A stretch of DNA of 64,000 nucleotides from Chrysomallon squamiferum (Eukaryota; Mollusca; Gastropoda; Neomphalida; Peltospiridae). The notes below the pieces were generated by a model. The model searched no databases. It was not told where the DNA came from and was given only the letters and a program-made list of their open reading frames with translations. Each line of letters opens with the position of its first letter. Position 1 is the stretch's first letter. The DNA lies in the NCBI GenBank assembly GCA_012295275.1, contig CM022673.1:19645810-19709809 (forward strand), read 5' to 3'. Both the position numbers and the translations under genes were made by a program. Shown here piece by piece: positions 53,801-63,489 of the stretch.

Positions 53801-56694
53801 AGGGGGCATTTGGTGGGGTGTTGTTATTGGTTAAATTTAATGTAAATTAGCAACAATTATGTAAAATTCATTAAAAATTCTGGTTAATTTTTTTTGTAAT
53901 TTAAGACGTTAATTTGTTTTTAGTTTTTACAGTTTTATTAATTTTGCATCTTTTTATAAAAAGATTCTCACTTTCAGTCTCTTCACATTTCACCATGACT
54001 CAACATATGCATCATTCTCAAACATCACCAGTTTCACTTGTTTCTTCAGCAACAAATGAACAATCCCCAGTAACACCTGGCAGTACAGCATCAGCTGTTT
54101 CTCAGTTTGATCATCAAAAAATAGAACTGGGTCAGTTCAGTGAATTATATATATTTTTTTTAAATTATAATATTTTTTAAACTAACATAAAATTTAAGAT
54201 ATAAACAGATAGACAGATAGATGTACTTTTCCTCCAATTATGTAAATAAGGCCTCATGTTGGGAGAGGTCACAATAGGAATGTGAATTTGGCTACTGATA
54301 TTCAAGATGGAACTATCAAATATGGCATAAGAAGAAATAGGTCTTAAATACAGTCATCTCACTTTGAAATCTGTAAATGTCTGCAGATTTAGGTGTGCAT
54401 ACATGTGCATATTCATTATTTTATATATGTGTAGTTAAAAACTACTGTTTAGCTATGGAAGTTGCTGACAACTGATCATAAAATAACTATTTATAAGGCT
54501 GTTGACCAGTGAAGTTATTTAAAAAACCTTATTTATTTTTCGTTGTTAAATTAATGAACATTGTCAATAGACTGAAGATTATTTATAATTCATTGGAAAA
54601 TACATTCTATTTGTAAATATTGTTTCTGTACATATTCGAAACAAATTGGTTTACTGAATATTTTTATGTGGTCATTAAGATTCCAACACAACAGTATTTG
54701 ACTGCATATGTGTGTATATCTGTGTATATGTGTAGAATGACAAAAAAATAATAATAATAAAGTTCCTGTCTTCATTTGTCAAACACTTTTTTTTTTAAAT
54801 TTTAATTATTATTATTAATTTTTATTTTTATTTTTTATTTTTTATTTTTTTCATTTTCCAGACAATGTTCTGAGAGAGCTTTCTGAGTCAGGTTTATCGG
54901 TAGAAAATCCGGAACAAACGGTTAGTTTTTCCTGGTTTATAAATCTAAAAAGAAAGAAAAAAATCTGAATGAATAAATGAATTTACATTAATATATGTTA
55001 ATAGCTTCTCAACATATTTTAATATTAATTTGGTATCAATCATTATTTTTCATTTATATCCATTGCCACTCGGTAAGCTACCAAAATATTTCATTGTTTA
55101 TTTATATTTTTTCATATTATAAACTAAAATGGTTCTGAATTCAGTTATTGAATTTAATCAGTCTTAATTTTTAAAACTGCAATAAATCTTCTATTTTTAT
55201 ACAAAAAAATTATTAAAAAAAAATTCTTTTACTTTGGTAGGATGAGGGACTGAATGATGACAACATAGGTCCTTCTGAAGATCAGATGATTTCTTCTCAG
55301 CTAATAGCAATGCAGAATGAAATTGATGATGTTAATTTAAGTAAGATTATTAAATTATTCATTATCCGTCTATTACCACATGCACAGGGGAAAACACATC
55401 AATTGTAATAGAAGCAATTTTTATATCAACATCACTTGCATCACCCAGGTTAACCTTCAGTTTATGAATATTTTGCTATAGTTTGTTACACTACTGTTGA
55501 AAACATGAATTATTCTGATTCCCATTATCACCTTACTTGAATTGAGTTATTACTTTCTCTTTTTTTTTTTAAATTTTCAATTCGAAGGTGATGTGTACCA
55601 AGATAACTTTGCTTTTAAACTAACAATTATAGCTACCAAAGAAATGTGAGAAGTGACAAGAGTTTAAAATGAAATCATTTATGTATAAAATAACTTCATT
55701 TCTCAGAGCATGTAATCTTATATTAAAATTTACTTGCAAGCTGTTAAATGTCATAAAGCCCAAATATAGCAAAATTATATAGTTTAGAAACTGACTGAAA
55801 TATCAGACTAAAAATGAAAGTGAATGCATTTTCATACTATTCCTTTTTGATCAATTTCAGTACCTTTTGAAGAGTTTTTTTTTTTAAATAGGGGGGAAAA
55901 AAAAAGAATAACTACTACACATTGTTATTGATATTTTTAAAATTTTATTTATTTTATATTTATTATTATTATTTTATTATTATTGTTATTTTATTTTAAA
56001 TCATATTTATGTTCACAGATGTGGGTATTCCTTTGAATCTTAAGAAAGAAAATGGAGAGGAGATTGGAACCATCATGGTTCCTCATAGGTACACATTCTG
56101 GAGAAATGTAGCTGAAATGATTAGGCCTTCTGTGAGTAAAACCATTGCATAGCATCACAAAAATACTAATTTAAACAGGCATGCAATAGGAACTAATGTA
56201 AAACATACAACATCAAATATTAATAATACTATGTGCATCGTTGTGGTGATCATAATTTCACATTTTATAGGATTATAAGAAGATACTGACAACAAAGATT
56301 CACAATTAAACTCTTTTCAAGATTATCAATAATTCACTCAATCTGTAATTTCACATAGCTGGTTGTTCCGTTATTACCTATCACTACAAATGCACATTTC
56401 AGTGCTATACAAAGACAGGAAATAATTTTTATTTTTAATCTTTAATGCTTGTAATATATTCAGTCATATTAAGAATGTACGTTTCTGATACAGGTACACT
56501 GCAGTGGAATTAAACACTTTAATCTCAAAGATGAAGATGGAATTGAAATAGATTTCCAGGCAAAACTGGAGGAACACAAAATGTTCGTTTTTATATCTGA
56601 GATAAATGATGATAATCATTATAGTGAATGCTGGTGTGAAGATCATAAAGACAGTTTCAGAGGAGTGCCAGAATTTGGATCTTCCATTAACTAG
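32863..56694 (+). CDS. MAP3K14: NIK-like kinase (MAP3K14 family), 18 coding exons, 1670 aa
   Basis: NIK activates IKK-alpha in non-canonical NF-kappaB signalling. Coding exons: 32863-32996, 38932-39989, 40091-40233, 40583-40642, 41121-41270, 42652-43543, 43760-43959, 44348-44485, 47815-47944, 49771-49914, 50305-50567, 52343-52490, 52832-53758, 53978-54130, 54862-54920, 55241-55340, 56019-56131, 56494-56694. Phases agree at every junction, totalling 5013 nt. The kinase domain spans about residues 895-1150: LGNGTSGK glycine loop, FCVKQ (Lys about 924), HEDLKSDNILL (Asp about 1014), TDFGLAHW, SPE in place of APE, SDVWAAICILVHMLSGHPPW. The last two exons resemble the NIK C-terminal domain (FNLKDEDGIEIDF against human FSLVTKDGQPVRYDM). 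The short loop between the lysine and helix C also fits NIK. Human NIK is 947 aa; here the N-terminal region is about 890 residues, low-complexity and polar, with a Cys/His cluster. A TPL2-like or other MAP3K assignment is less likely because of the C-terminal match. Weak points: the donor at 43960 (AAA|GTGATT) and the acceptor at 50303-50304. Confidence 0.8.
33867..36098 (-). mobile_element. Relic DNA element with about 245-bp inverted repeats and broken ORF
   Basis: 33867-34115 and 35856-36098 are inverted copies of each other. They share, among other stretches, TGAAATTTTAGGCCAAT, GTGTGGGAGATATGG, CCACCAACCTTTGAACC, ATATCTCGGGAACTACTGGG, TTGTTGAAAAGGCAATATGA and CAAGGATTCCAAATCTG. Between them the minus strand carries two coding remnants in the correct order: 35342-34983 (WKKCCDPLNHHPKQ, then SLRIVSIGL, VPGDKVVL) and 34865-34509 (SPESDLHFFRNMLEELKEKF, ERVQILTLSPFTIERTMNEF, then NYLVKKSCAVKKENGLLS). 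I recall this two-part ORF as a protein repeated in many invertebrate genomes; its superfamily is not known to me. Stops and frameshifts make this copy dead. It lies antisense in the first coding intron of the kinase gene. Confidence 0.7.
37861..38357 (+). mobile_element. Jockey/CR1-like LINE reverse-transcriptase relic
   Basis: Plus-strand translation, with several frame changes, follows a non-LTR reverse transcriptase: FPSDWRKAFIIPFPKPGKYP at about 37890-37960, then MVNSWLV...YLVSSKLLSNMQYV, a degenerate FDIEKTYS, DLHGIGLRDHLHNFI, FKVWVEPNFSDPHPQEMGVS and QGSILSVTFF near 38340. The catalytic F/YxDD block downstream is missing. 5'-truncated, 3'-truncated and mutated; it lies in the same intron as the element at 33867-36098. 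Confidence 0.75.
38932..39989 (+). CDS. MAP3K14: Kinase gene exon 2: long, acidic, low-complexity N-terminal region
   Basis: A 1058-nt exon coding about residues 45-398. Asn, Lys, Glu and Ser rich with few hydrophobics until the end, where MRIIMSAIGSLKVSAVKI and YTIPVLYVLEAMNKSMKIIE look helical. Residues near 39600-39800 form imperfect repeats built around EKEIIYEN. Likely disordered (inference). It is placed in the kinase gene because its frame joins exon 1 (AG|G) and exon 3 (G|AA) without a stop. Confidence 0.75.
40091..41270 (+). CDS. MAP3K14: Kinase gene exons 3-5: short Gly/Asn-rich exons
   Basis: Three exons (40091-40233, 40583-40642, 41121-41270), the last two leaving in phase 0, so either could be skipped without breaking the frame. 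Exon 4 is 60 nt and codes an Asn/Gln/Gly-rich segment; exon 3 ends CGSGQ, exon 5 begins NNGNNNMNQQ. No domain recognised. Confidence 0.7.
41333..41511. mobile_element. Short hAT-like MITE in kinase intron 5
   Basis: Left end CAGCAGTTTCCAAATTTTTG; right end reverse-complemented CAGTGGTTCCCATCTTGG. Flanking octamers ATATAGAG and ATCTAGGG differ at two positions, a plausible decayed hAT target duplication. 179 bp, non-coding. Confidence 0.5.
42652..43543 (+). CDS. MAP3K14: Kinase gene exon 6 with TAZ-like Cys/His cluster
   Basis: An 892-nt exon coding about residues 516-813. Its first part is rich in Cys and His, including DCFICN, LMCHFAKAQH and CPECRQIFLLMQWHIKEC (about residues 576-593), which resembles the repeat unit of TAZ zinc fingers (CBP: CPICKQLIALCCYHAKHC). 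The rest is Ser/Thr/Gln-rich and probably disordered, with a Ser run near 43170. The upstream acceptor TTAATTGACAG and downstream donor G|GTAACT are good. Confidence 0.75.
44348..52490 (+). CDS. MAP3K14: Kinase-domain exons 8-12 of the NIK-like gene
   Basis: Five exons encode the catalytic domain: 44348-44485 (glycine loop and Lys), 47815-47944 (helix C with YEEMELEIW, then HPNVVKLFGAI and the hinge FSEFIDG), 49771-49914 (GGSLTTLIEEQ to HEDLK), 50305-50567 (SDNILL, DFG, activation segment, SDVWA) and 52343-52490 (lower C-lobe, ending KRPQTEDLLQHQAFQIL). All catalytic residues are present. The Arg of HRD is replaced by Glu, as NIK replaces it with Gly, so this is a non-RD kinase. Introns here are 1.8-3.3 kb except that before 50305. 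Confidence 0.85.
44764..46330 (-). other. Minus-strand open stretches in kinase intron 8, unidentified
   Basis: Several short open frames cluster on the minus strand (about 44764-45163, 45259-45552, 46010-46261). The last contains LQSQFRKVKQNLATTLPAHL followed by a WVMQYFND stretch. They may be the remains of one mobile element, but no family was recognised and no ends were found. Confidence 0.25.
47004..47080 (+). other. Candidate cassette exon in kinase intron 8
   Basis: 77 bases bounded by TCCCTCCTATTGCAG and CTTCTCAG|GTAAAG, both near-consensus. It is open in the phase of the preceding exon but its length is not a multiple of three, so inclusion would shift the kinase frame just after the catalytic lysine. 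It was left out of the main model because the direct exon 8 to exon 9 join reproduces the NIK fold spacing. Confidence 0.35.
49461..49480. repeat. (CA)n microsatellite
   Basis: Ten CA units in kinase intron 9. Confidence 0.9.
52832..56694 (+). CDS. MAP3K14: C-terminal exons 13-18 of the NIK-like gene
   Basis: Exon 13 (52832-53758) is a long Ser/Asn/Gln-rich linker with LVQSDLDLITRFFNDN, which recalls the short acidic-hydrophobic segments between the kinase and C-terminal domains of NIK. Exons 14-16 (53978-54130, 54862-54920, 55241-55340) continue the linker; exon 16 has SQLIAMQNEIDDVN. Exons 17-18 (56019-56131, 56494-56694) form a compact domain: IPLNLKKENGEEIGTIMVP, YTFWRNVAEMIRP, FNLKDEDGIEIDF, MFVFISEIND, ECWCEDHKD. 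This aligns by eye with the C-terminal domain of human NIK, which binds NF-kappaB2 p100 and IKK-alpha. Stop TAG at 56692-56694. Confidence 0.75.
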
Positions 56695-58340
56695 AACTTT
56701 AATGAGTCAAGCAATGGTTTTTCAGTTTAAAAATTGTTATTATGTTTACGACAAACAAGAGAAAAAATAATTGTTTTGTCTAGGACATAGTAAGTTAATA
56801 ACAGCTGATTTTCAGTTATTAAAATAAGAACTTATCTATATTTGTTAAGGGTGTGAATGCTGACTGGTTCCTTATGATTCAGTGCATTTTCATTTGATGC
56901 AAATATAAAAATTAGACTCTTTATAACCGTCTTAAAAAAAAAAATTAAACTGATCTTTTGCTGATTAAAAACTTACCCTTCTTTAATTTATTTTTTAAGA
57001 ATAAATCATTCATAATTTTTTAAATTTTGTAATGCTAAAGATTAATTATTGTGAACACTTTTTAATTAAATAACATTAACTGGTGAAGTAATAAAATCAG
57101 GTTAAAGTTTTTATTTGCTGAAGGAGTAGATAAAATATATAATTTTTTTGATTTCACTATTTAAAGGCAGACCTAGAGAATTATTTGGTAGTAAGAATTT
57201 ATTTATTATTATAATTTTCTTGAATATTCTTAAGTAACTCTTAAAGTTAGTTGATTTTTTCAGTTGTGGTGTTGTAGTGCTAGTAATATATGTTAGATGC
57301 AGATTGTCACATTTGTCAATGTATTTTATTAAATGTTCAAACATATTTGTATTTGTTTTATTATTTATTTATTATTAGTAGTAGTAGTACTATTGTTTTT
57401 TTGTTTTTTGTTTGTTAGTTGTCTTTCTTTAACTTCAAACTATAAAATGTAAAAGGAAATTGAAACCAAAAATCATTAATTACTAATGAATTATCAGCCC
57501 GTTTTATTGACAAACATGCCATTATCACTTATTTGGTTAATTAGGAAAGTCATTTAAAGAAATGTTTACATAATTATAATATAGCTTTGGTTCAAATAAT
57601 TTAGTATTTATTAAACTTCCTAGTACTTATTTTCTATATTTTTTGTTGCACAGATAAAATCAGAATGTGATAATAAAATAATATTACTATTATTATTATG
57701 AAACCTTTCTTGACCCTTTGCAACTATAGTTACATTATCATATACATGGTCGTCCAGATGCATTGATCAAGTTTTCTTGTGGAATTATATACATTGGGCT
57801 AGCCAAACACACTAAATTTTAACTCCACATACTTCCAAAAAATGCATTCTAAAGTCATTATTACATACAGAAAATTCCTAATAAAATTTGCATTAAATAA
57901 TTAATACTGTCGTGCCTTGCATTTTTTATTTATTATTGTATAACAATGTGTTTTCACTGACATTTTTAGGACGCTTGTGAAATCTAATTTGTTGTTGAGC
58001 ATACTGATGGTATTTCCAAAAAAGCAGAGTCGAACACGACGGTTTCCTCCGAGAAGAGGACATTTGTTTGTTTGTTTTTTAATTCAATATCTTTTACTCT
58101 GAAGTAATCGTAACACACAGTTTGCCAAAATACATGAATACCAGGCAAAACCACTGATCTGAGGGTTGCATATCACAGACATTTTATTAAATAGGCTCAG
58201 TGTTCTTTCATGAGCTATGACCTTATTTGGATTTGTCAATCAAAAGCAGATAACTATGTCAGGTTTCATCCTGTTATGTGTAGAAATGACAATGGGACAT
58301 TATAACTACTCAAATTAAAGGTTGTAGATTTTATACACAT
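56695..58340 (+). other. Kinase 3' UTR and flank
   Basis: AT-rich with AATAAA hexamers near 57092 and 57675. Near 58030-58065 a short CpG-containing stretch (GAGTCGAACACGACGG) stands out but has no interpretable frame. Confidence 0.5.
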
Positions 58341-58354
58341 ATATGTACATACAC

Positions 58355-58720
58355 ACAATGCCGGATTAACAGTTGTAGTAAATGCTATGGACCCAGTGCT
58401 TTTTTTTCTTTTTTTTAAAATAAAAATGCTGGGTATCACGATTTTGACCATAGCCTTTGGTATTTGTTTTGTGTTAAGGTACGCTTTTGAACAGTTTTGT
58501 TGTTGATATTTTCTTTCCTCACTAGCCAGTGGACCAGAATTAGTTCACTAGTTGCATTTTCGCAAGTACACTGAAGAAACGTTTGCAAGCATATCAGGAA
58601 ATCAATAACAAAATAGGCGATGGCTTTCATTAACATGTATCCAAATGATTTGGAGGCCAGTCTGGCAAACGACCTTCAACAGTTCGTGGCACTTTTCAAC
58701 ATGGTTTGGCAAGCAGGCTA
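58355..58720 (+). mobile_element. Probable hAT-like transposase remnant
   Basis: CAATGCCGGATTAAC at about 58357 resembles the CAGTGCCGGATTAA terminus of some hAT elements. Plus-strand translation near 58620-58690 gives MYPNDLEASLANDLQQFVAL, similar in pattern to the YPxDLExxLxxELxQF block of TTF-type/ZMYM-like hAT transposases. The frame is lost afterwards. Orientation of terminus and coding piece may not agree, so two fragments are possible. Confidence 0.4.
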
Positions 58721-58867
58721 CAACTGATCCGAGTGCTTCTCAAATAGATAATGCAGCTGGTGATCAGTACAAATCGGCGAGACATTGCAGTTGCTCACAT
58801 ACCGTCTCATCAGAGATAATTCAATGCGCTTATTTTAATTATTTTGTTTATTCTTGGGGTTTCATTA

Positions 58868-59110
58868 TATATTTATAATTTATCGATGAACTGAGTGTAA
58901 AAGGTGAATAAGTTTATCGACGAATTGAGCGAACATCTGTTAGAAACTCAAGAAAAACTTTGGTGCTTATTCTACTTATTTAGTTTATTCTTGGTTTTTT
59001 TATATATTTCGAGGGGTTAGAGCCAGAAGGTCTTGAGTGCATATAAATATATAAGCATTTAAGACCTGATTCTAACCCCTCAATTTATAATTTATCGATG
59101 AACTGAGCTT
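58868..59110. repeat. Direct repeat flanking a foldback element
   Basis: TTTATAATTTATCGATGAAC followed by TGAG occurs at about 58871-58894 and again at 59085-59108. Between the copies, 59010-59084 is an inverted repeat: GAGGGGTTAGAGCCAGAAGG and its near reverse complement ending CTGATTCTAACCCCTC, with an AT loop. Confidence 0.7.
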
Positions 59111-59813
59111 GAAAGATGAATACGTTTGCTATAAATTGACATTTCCTGTTAAAGGAATGTACAATCTTATAGACTGACATTTTCTTTATCGTCGCCCTTT
59201 AAGTTGTTGATCACACGCCAAAATCGTTTCACTTACGAGTAGATCACACGCCAAAGTAGCACCATTTCACATGCATTTCAAAACATACTGTAACTCTTTA
59301 AAATACTATCAAAGTTTCAAGTAAAATTTTAATCGTTTTCGTAATCTGATCTGGTTTTTGAAAAACATCTTTTCCGCACCGTTTTCCTCAAGAAAATACT
59401 ACTCACATGACAACAAAACCAGTAGGACGCTGTTCGGCAAAGTGCGAAATACACAAGTGTGCACGCTAAAATAATCTCTTTATACAGCTTTTTAAAGCAT
59501 TTATAGACAGAACGCAGCTGGATCAATATGTCGTTTCGAACTGGAAACAACTAGATATAATAGTAAATAAAATATGAGAAAATGCATTTATATTTGTGCT
59601 TGTGTTTTGTGTGTTTATTGGGACATTTACAGTTTTATAACAGTTTTTATCAATGACTAATTTTTCTATCTTTGATAGATATGTCATAGTAATATAACTT
59701 CGATTTGTAATACAGGCAATACGGGTTACGAACGCCTCGAAGCATGAACAAATCGGATAACGAACCGCTCAGCATCCCGCGTCTCACTCGTTTACTTCAC
59801 GTGGTTACCTCCT

Positions 59814-60020
59814 AAGAAAGTGAGAGCACTTGATAGTGCTGACAAGAAGAAGTGGATGAAATCATAAAAAAACACGACCGAGGTGTGCCTGTAGTCGACT
59901 TAAGAAGGCAGTATGAGTGTAGTACTTCTGCGATATATACCATACTGAAGCAGAAAGAGTCAATAAAGGCTGCAACTCCAGCCAAAGGTGTTAAAATAAT
60001 TTGTCTGATCTCCAAGATAA
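59814..60020 (+). mobile_element. Tigger/pogo transposase N-terminal fragment, plus-strand copy
   Basis: KKVRALDSADKKK followed, after a frame change, by DEIIKKHDRGVPVVDLRRQY, CSTSAIYTILKQKESIK and AATPAKGVKII, the CENP-B/Psq-type helix-turn-helix found at the start of Tigger transposases. It is cut at about 60022 by the next copy. Confidence 0.8.
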
Positions 60021-60023
60021 ATA

Positions 60024-61587
60024 CAGAGTTTAATTCGTTCCGTGACCGAGCTCGTAACTCAATTTACTCGTATATATAATCAATTTTCCCAAATGAAATT
60101 AAGTGAAATACAATTAATCCGTGTTTTTAATTAAGAAAATTGTATGTATAAATGACAAATATTGCATAAAAAACAAAATAAAAGAGAATGTAAAGAAATA
60201 AATTGGTTTTGTTAGGGGTTCTCCATCTTTTCATAGACAGAGCTCCACAGCTTAGAAATTATTTTAGCGCCTTTGGCTGGAGTTACAGCCTTTATCGACT
60301 AATTCTGCTTCAATATGGTATACCTTGTGTATAAGTCGAATTTTTGGGAGACTATATTAAGGTAATATTTTGGGGGTCGACTTATACATAGGTAATGCTT
60401 TTGTAGCTGTTGCTGAAGAGTCGCCATTTTGACTTTTTTTTGCTACGGGATGCATCTAAAATAATCGCGGTCTTTCAGCTTTTCAAAAATATAATTTTAT
60501 CGTATAAAAAATTTTGAAAAATTAAATAACAAAACCAAATATGAATGTAAAACATGATATTTTTCCGTTTAATGACATAAAAATACATTTTAAAGCGAGA
60601 AAACCGTCAGTACGGCCTCTTGCAATGATCTAGGAATGCAGACTTCTCTGCCAAATTGCACTAAATATCGGTCATAATTTCATAAACAAAACTCACTTGT
60701 GTAATTGTAAAGAATTTGGTGAAATAATATTGCAATCGTCATTAATATCCACTACCGACAAATCGACTAAATATAACGGTAAGTTAGGTCTCCATGTTAG
60801 ACCTATTACATTAAAGAGATACTATTTATGATACATTTAGGCTATAGCTCGTGTAATACATGCATTTACGTTATTATGGTATGTTCGTGCAAGTTACAGC
60901 TCGTGCAAGTTATATTACAGTAAGCGTTCATTGGTCTAAAAATAGTGACGGTGCCTGGAATCTACAGTCGACTTATACACAAGTAATACCTAAAATGACG
61001 CAATTTTTGGTCTTAAAATACACATCGACTTATACATAAGGTCGCCTTGTACACAAGTATATACGGTATATGGTAAAAGTACTACTCTCGTACTGCCTAG
61101 CTATGTTGACTACACGCACACCTCACTCATGTTTTCCAATGATTTCATGCTTTAATTCAATGGAAATCATTCACTTCTTTTTCTCAGCAGTCCTTTGCAC
61201 TCACTTTCTTAGGATCCATGGACATTTGGCTAAACACTGCACAAAATGCGAGCACAACACAACAGAAATGCTTCCATAGCGAGGTAACCACATCAAGCAA
61301 ATGAGTGAGATGCAGGATGTTGGGCAAATGCTGTGTTGTTCGTTGTGCCAACATTCGCTTTTATTTTGTTTTTTTATACAATATTTGTTATTTAATAAAT
61401 ACATTTTTCTTATTTAAAAACACGTCAAAAAAAAAAAAAAAAAAAATGTAGTTTTGTTTTGGGGGGCTGGAACGGATTAATGTTATTTCAATTAATTTCA
61501 GTCGGGAAAATTGATTTGATATATGATCAAATTGCGTTACAAGCTCGGTCATGGAACGAATTGAACTCATACATCAAGGCACCACCG
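60024..61587 (-). mobile_element. Internally deleted Tigger element with about 100-bp inverted ends
   Basis: Left end CAGAGTTTAATTCGTTCC...GACCGAGCTCGTAAC and right end reverse-complemented GAGTTCAATTCGTTCC...GACCGAGCTTGTAACGC, with matching inner parts (CAATTTTCCC, TTAATCCGT), flanked by TA. Minus-strand sequence from about 61215 leftwards reads MDPKKVSAK, then ISIELKHEIIGKHE, GVRVVNIARQYESSTFTIY, and after the nested insertion at 60323-61066 resumes with ILKQN...AVTPAKGAKIISKLW near 60310-60240. Only the N-terminal part of the transposase remains, with stops. Confidence 0.75.
60323..61066. mobile_element. Nested MITE-like insertion in Tigger coding relic
   Basis: Begins CCTTGTGTATAAGTCGAATT and ends CACAAGTATATACGG; reverse-complementing the end gives CCGTATATACTTGTGTACAA and then ATGTATAAGTCGA, sharing CTTGTGTA and TATAAGTCGA with the start. 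TATA flanks both sides. GTCGACTTATAC-type motifs recur inside both ends (about 60377 and 60967). 744 bp, non-coding. The insertion point is inside the transposase codons for TIYTILKQK. Confidence 0.65.
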
Positions 61588-61690
61588 TAATTGCAAAACA
61601 TGAGAGTGGTGTTCATGTGTTCGATATCGCTTCAGTTTACGCACAGACTTCTGGAACGAATTAAGTTCATAACCCGAGGTTCCACACTAA
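61588..61690 (+). mobile_element. Second plus-strand Tigger fragment joined to a terminal repeat
   Basis: Translation IAKHESGVHVFDIASVYAQT is the helix-turn-helix start of a Tigger transposase, followed at once by TTCTGGAACGAATTAAGTTC and ATAACCCGAGGTTCCAC, which is a Tigger terminal repeat. Most of the element is deleted. Confidence 0.6.
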
Positions 61691-62039
61691 TATTCTGTGA
61701 AATTAATATCAAATACATAGTGTGTGTCTGTGTATGTGTGTATGCTTTTAAAAGCATTTATAGATGATAAAAAGTTTGCATTTAATAAATATTTTATTTT
61801 ACATATTTTGATACAACAGTGTTAATAGTAATTTATTTAAAGTGAAAGGGTTCGTATTTTTATTGGGACTTTTATAATTTTATTATACTGATTCATCCTT
61901 TTTCTTCCCCTCTCCTACGACAGATGCTTCATAATATTACTTCAGTAAATTTCTCACAGAAATAACTTTCAGTGAAACTAATACGCTCTACTTTGGCGTG
62001 TGATCTACAACTTAGATCACACCCCAAAGTAGCACCTGT

Positions 62040-63480
62040 GAAATTTCTTGTCTGCAGCTTTATGAGACCGAGACTGTGCCTCTTTTTTAACAGAGAATTA
62101 TAGTTTGTACAACACTGTACTAATTAATAATATTTGTTATTATATAATTTTTTACAAGATTACTTTTGAAATCCAGATCCCAGTATGAGATTCCCCTCCA
62201 TCATAATACATCTGCATTTGTGGATTATAGGAGTTACTTTCTTTCTCCTTAGAACTTGCTACAGTAATGATGTGTAGTTAAAATGAGTTCATGATCATTT
62301 ATTTGCTGTTAATATGACAAGATATAAGAGTAAATAAATGACTAAAAGTCTCTTACATTTATAATACAAATATAATAAATGCTGGGATGTCAAATTTGTG
62401 ATGACATTAATTATAACATAAATTAACAAAGGGAATAAATAATTATTCTTTATTAAATAAGCACCTTAATTTTACAGTAATATCAAAATTTTAAATGTTA
62501 ATTGAAGTTTTAAAAAGGAAATTTTCTTAAATTTCCTATATATAATTACTGTGAAGATCTCTTAGATCAAGGGACAAGTAATGATGTCTTGTATCTTAGC
62601 AGTTCTACACAATATGTTTTTTTTAAAGCCCCACTCAGCAATCAGTTTATTATATTTACTGGTATTTTTTTAATTATGTCCATTCTAAAAAGAATTTTAT
62701 ATAAATTGTGGAAACTGTTGTAACCCACTAAGTACATATGGTGTAATAATCGTCTATAGGTAAACTGTCTTTGATAAATTAACAATTCTGGGTAATTTTT
62801 TTCTACGAGAAATATGACTAGATACATCATCAGCATCCATATTCCTTGTCATAGCATGACTGTTATAAAAACATTCCTGAAACCAAGAAGAAAATGTAAC
62901 TAAAGTAACTTGCAGACTGTTGTATCTTCTCCAGTGGGAGTATTTTATGGGCAAGTATGTTGAAAAACATGACTGACCCGTCATCATAGAATTATCGCCA
63001 CAGTCCCACAACACATCCATAATCTGATAACGTTAAAAAGTGAAATACATTATTAAAAATAGTAATGGCAAAATAGATATAAAAGATAAAATGTCTAAAA
63101 GAAGATGAATTAAGTTTACTGAATTCAGTTTTATCTAAAAAAAATTATGTAAAAAGTAATTTGTAATAACTTTACTTACTCAAAATGAAATCTCTAAATT
63201 GACCCATTTTATTGCAATTAGCTCTCCTTGCATTGTTGGAGATTTAAAATAGTAGATGCATGGATGCCCCAGTATTAATAAGTTTAAAAAATATGTTGCT
63301 TCTTCTAATAAAAATACATTTAAAAAATAATTTCCAAAACGATGCATAAATTTCTAAATTTGTGATCCTAAGTACCTAAATACAAAACAAAATCCTTAAT
63401 ATTATACAACATATATATATATATATTTTTTTTTTTTTTTGAAAGCCTGTAATACAGAAATAATTAACATATTTGTACAA
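62040..63480. other. Unassigned AT-rich DNA
   Basis: On the minus strand, a stretch after an acceptor-like TTCTTGGTTTCAG near 62880 stays open to 62758 (DADDVSSHISRRKKLPRIVN), but no phase-compatible partner exon was found. Otherwise nothing recognised. Confidence 0.35.
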
Positions 63481-63489
63481 TAAACTCAC

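Larger units (their letters stand above)
59239..62036. mobile_element. Region bounded by inverted GATCACACGCCAAAGTAG repeats
   Basis: GTAGATCACACGCCAAAGTAG at 59239-59259 is matched in inverse orientation, exactly over 21 bases, at 61988-62008. A further copy with one change (CACCCC) follows in direct orientation at 62013-62033 and makes a tight palindrome with it; another partial copy, TGATCACACGCCAAA, precedes at 59208. The enclosed 2.7 kb holds nested Tigger copies. Whether the repeats are the ends of one element or clustered copies of a motif is unclear. Confidence 0.5.
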
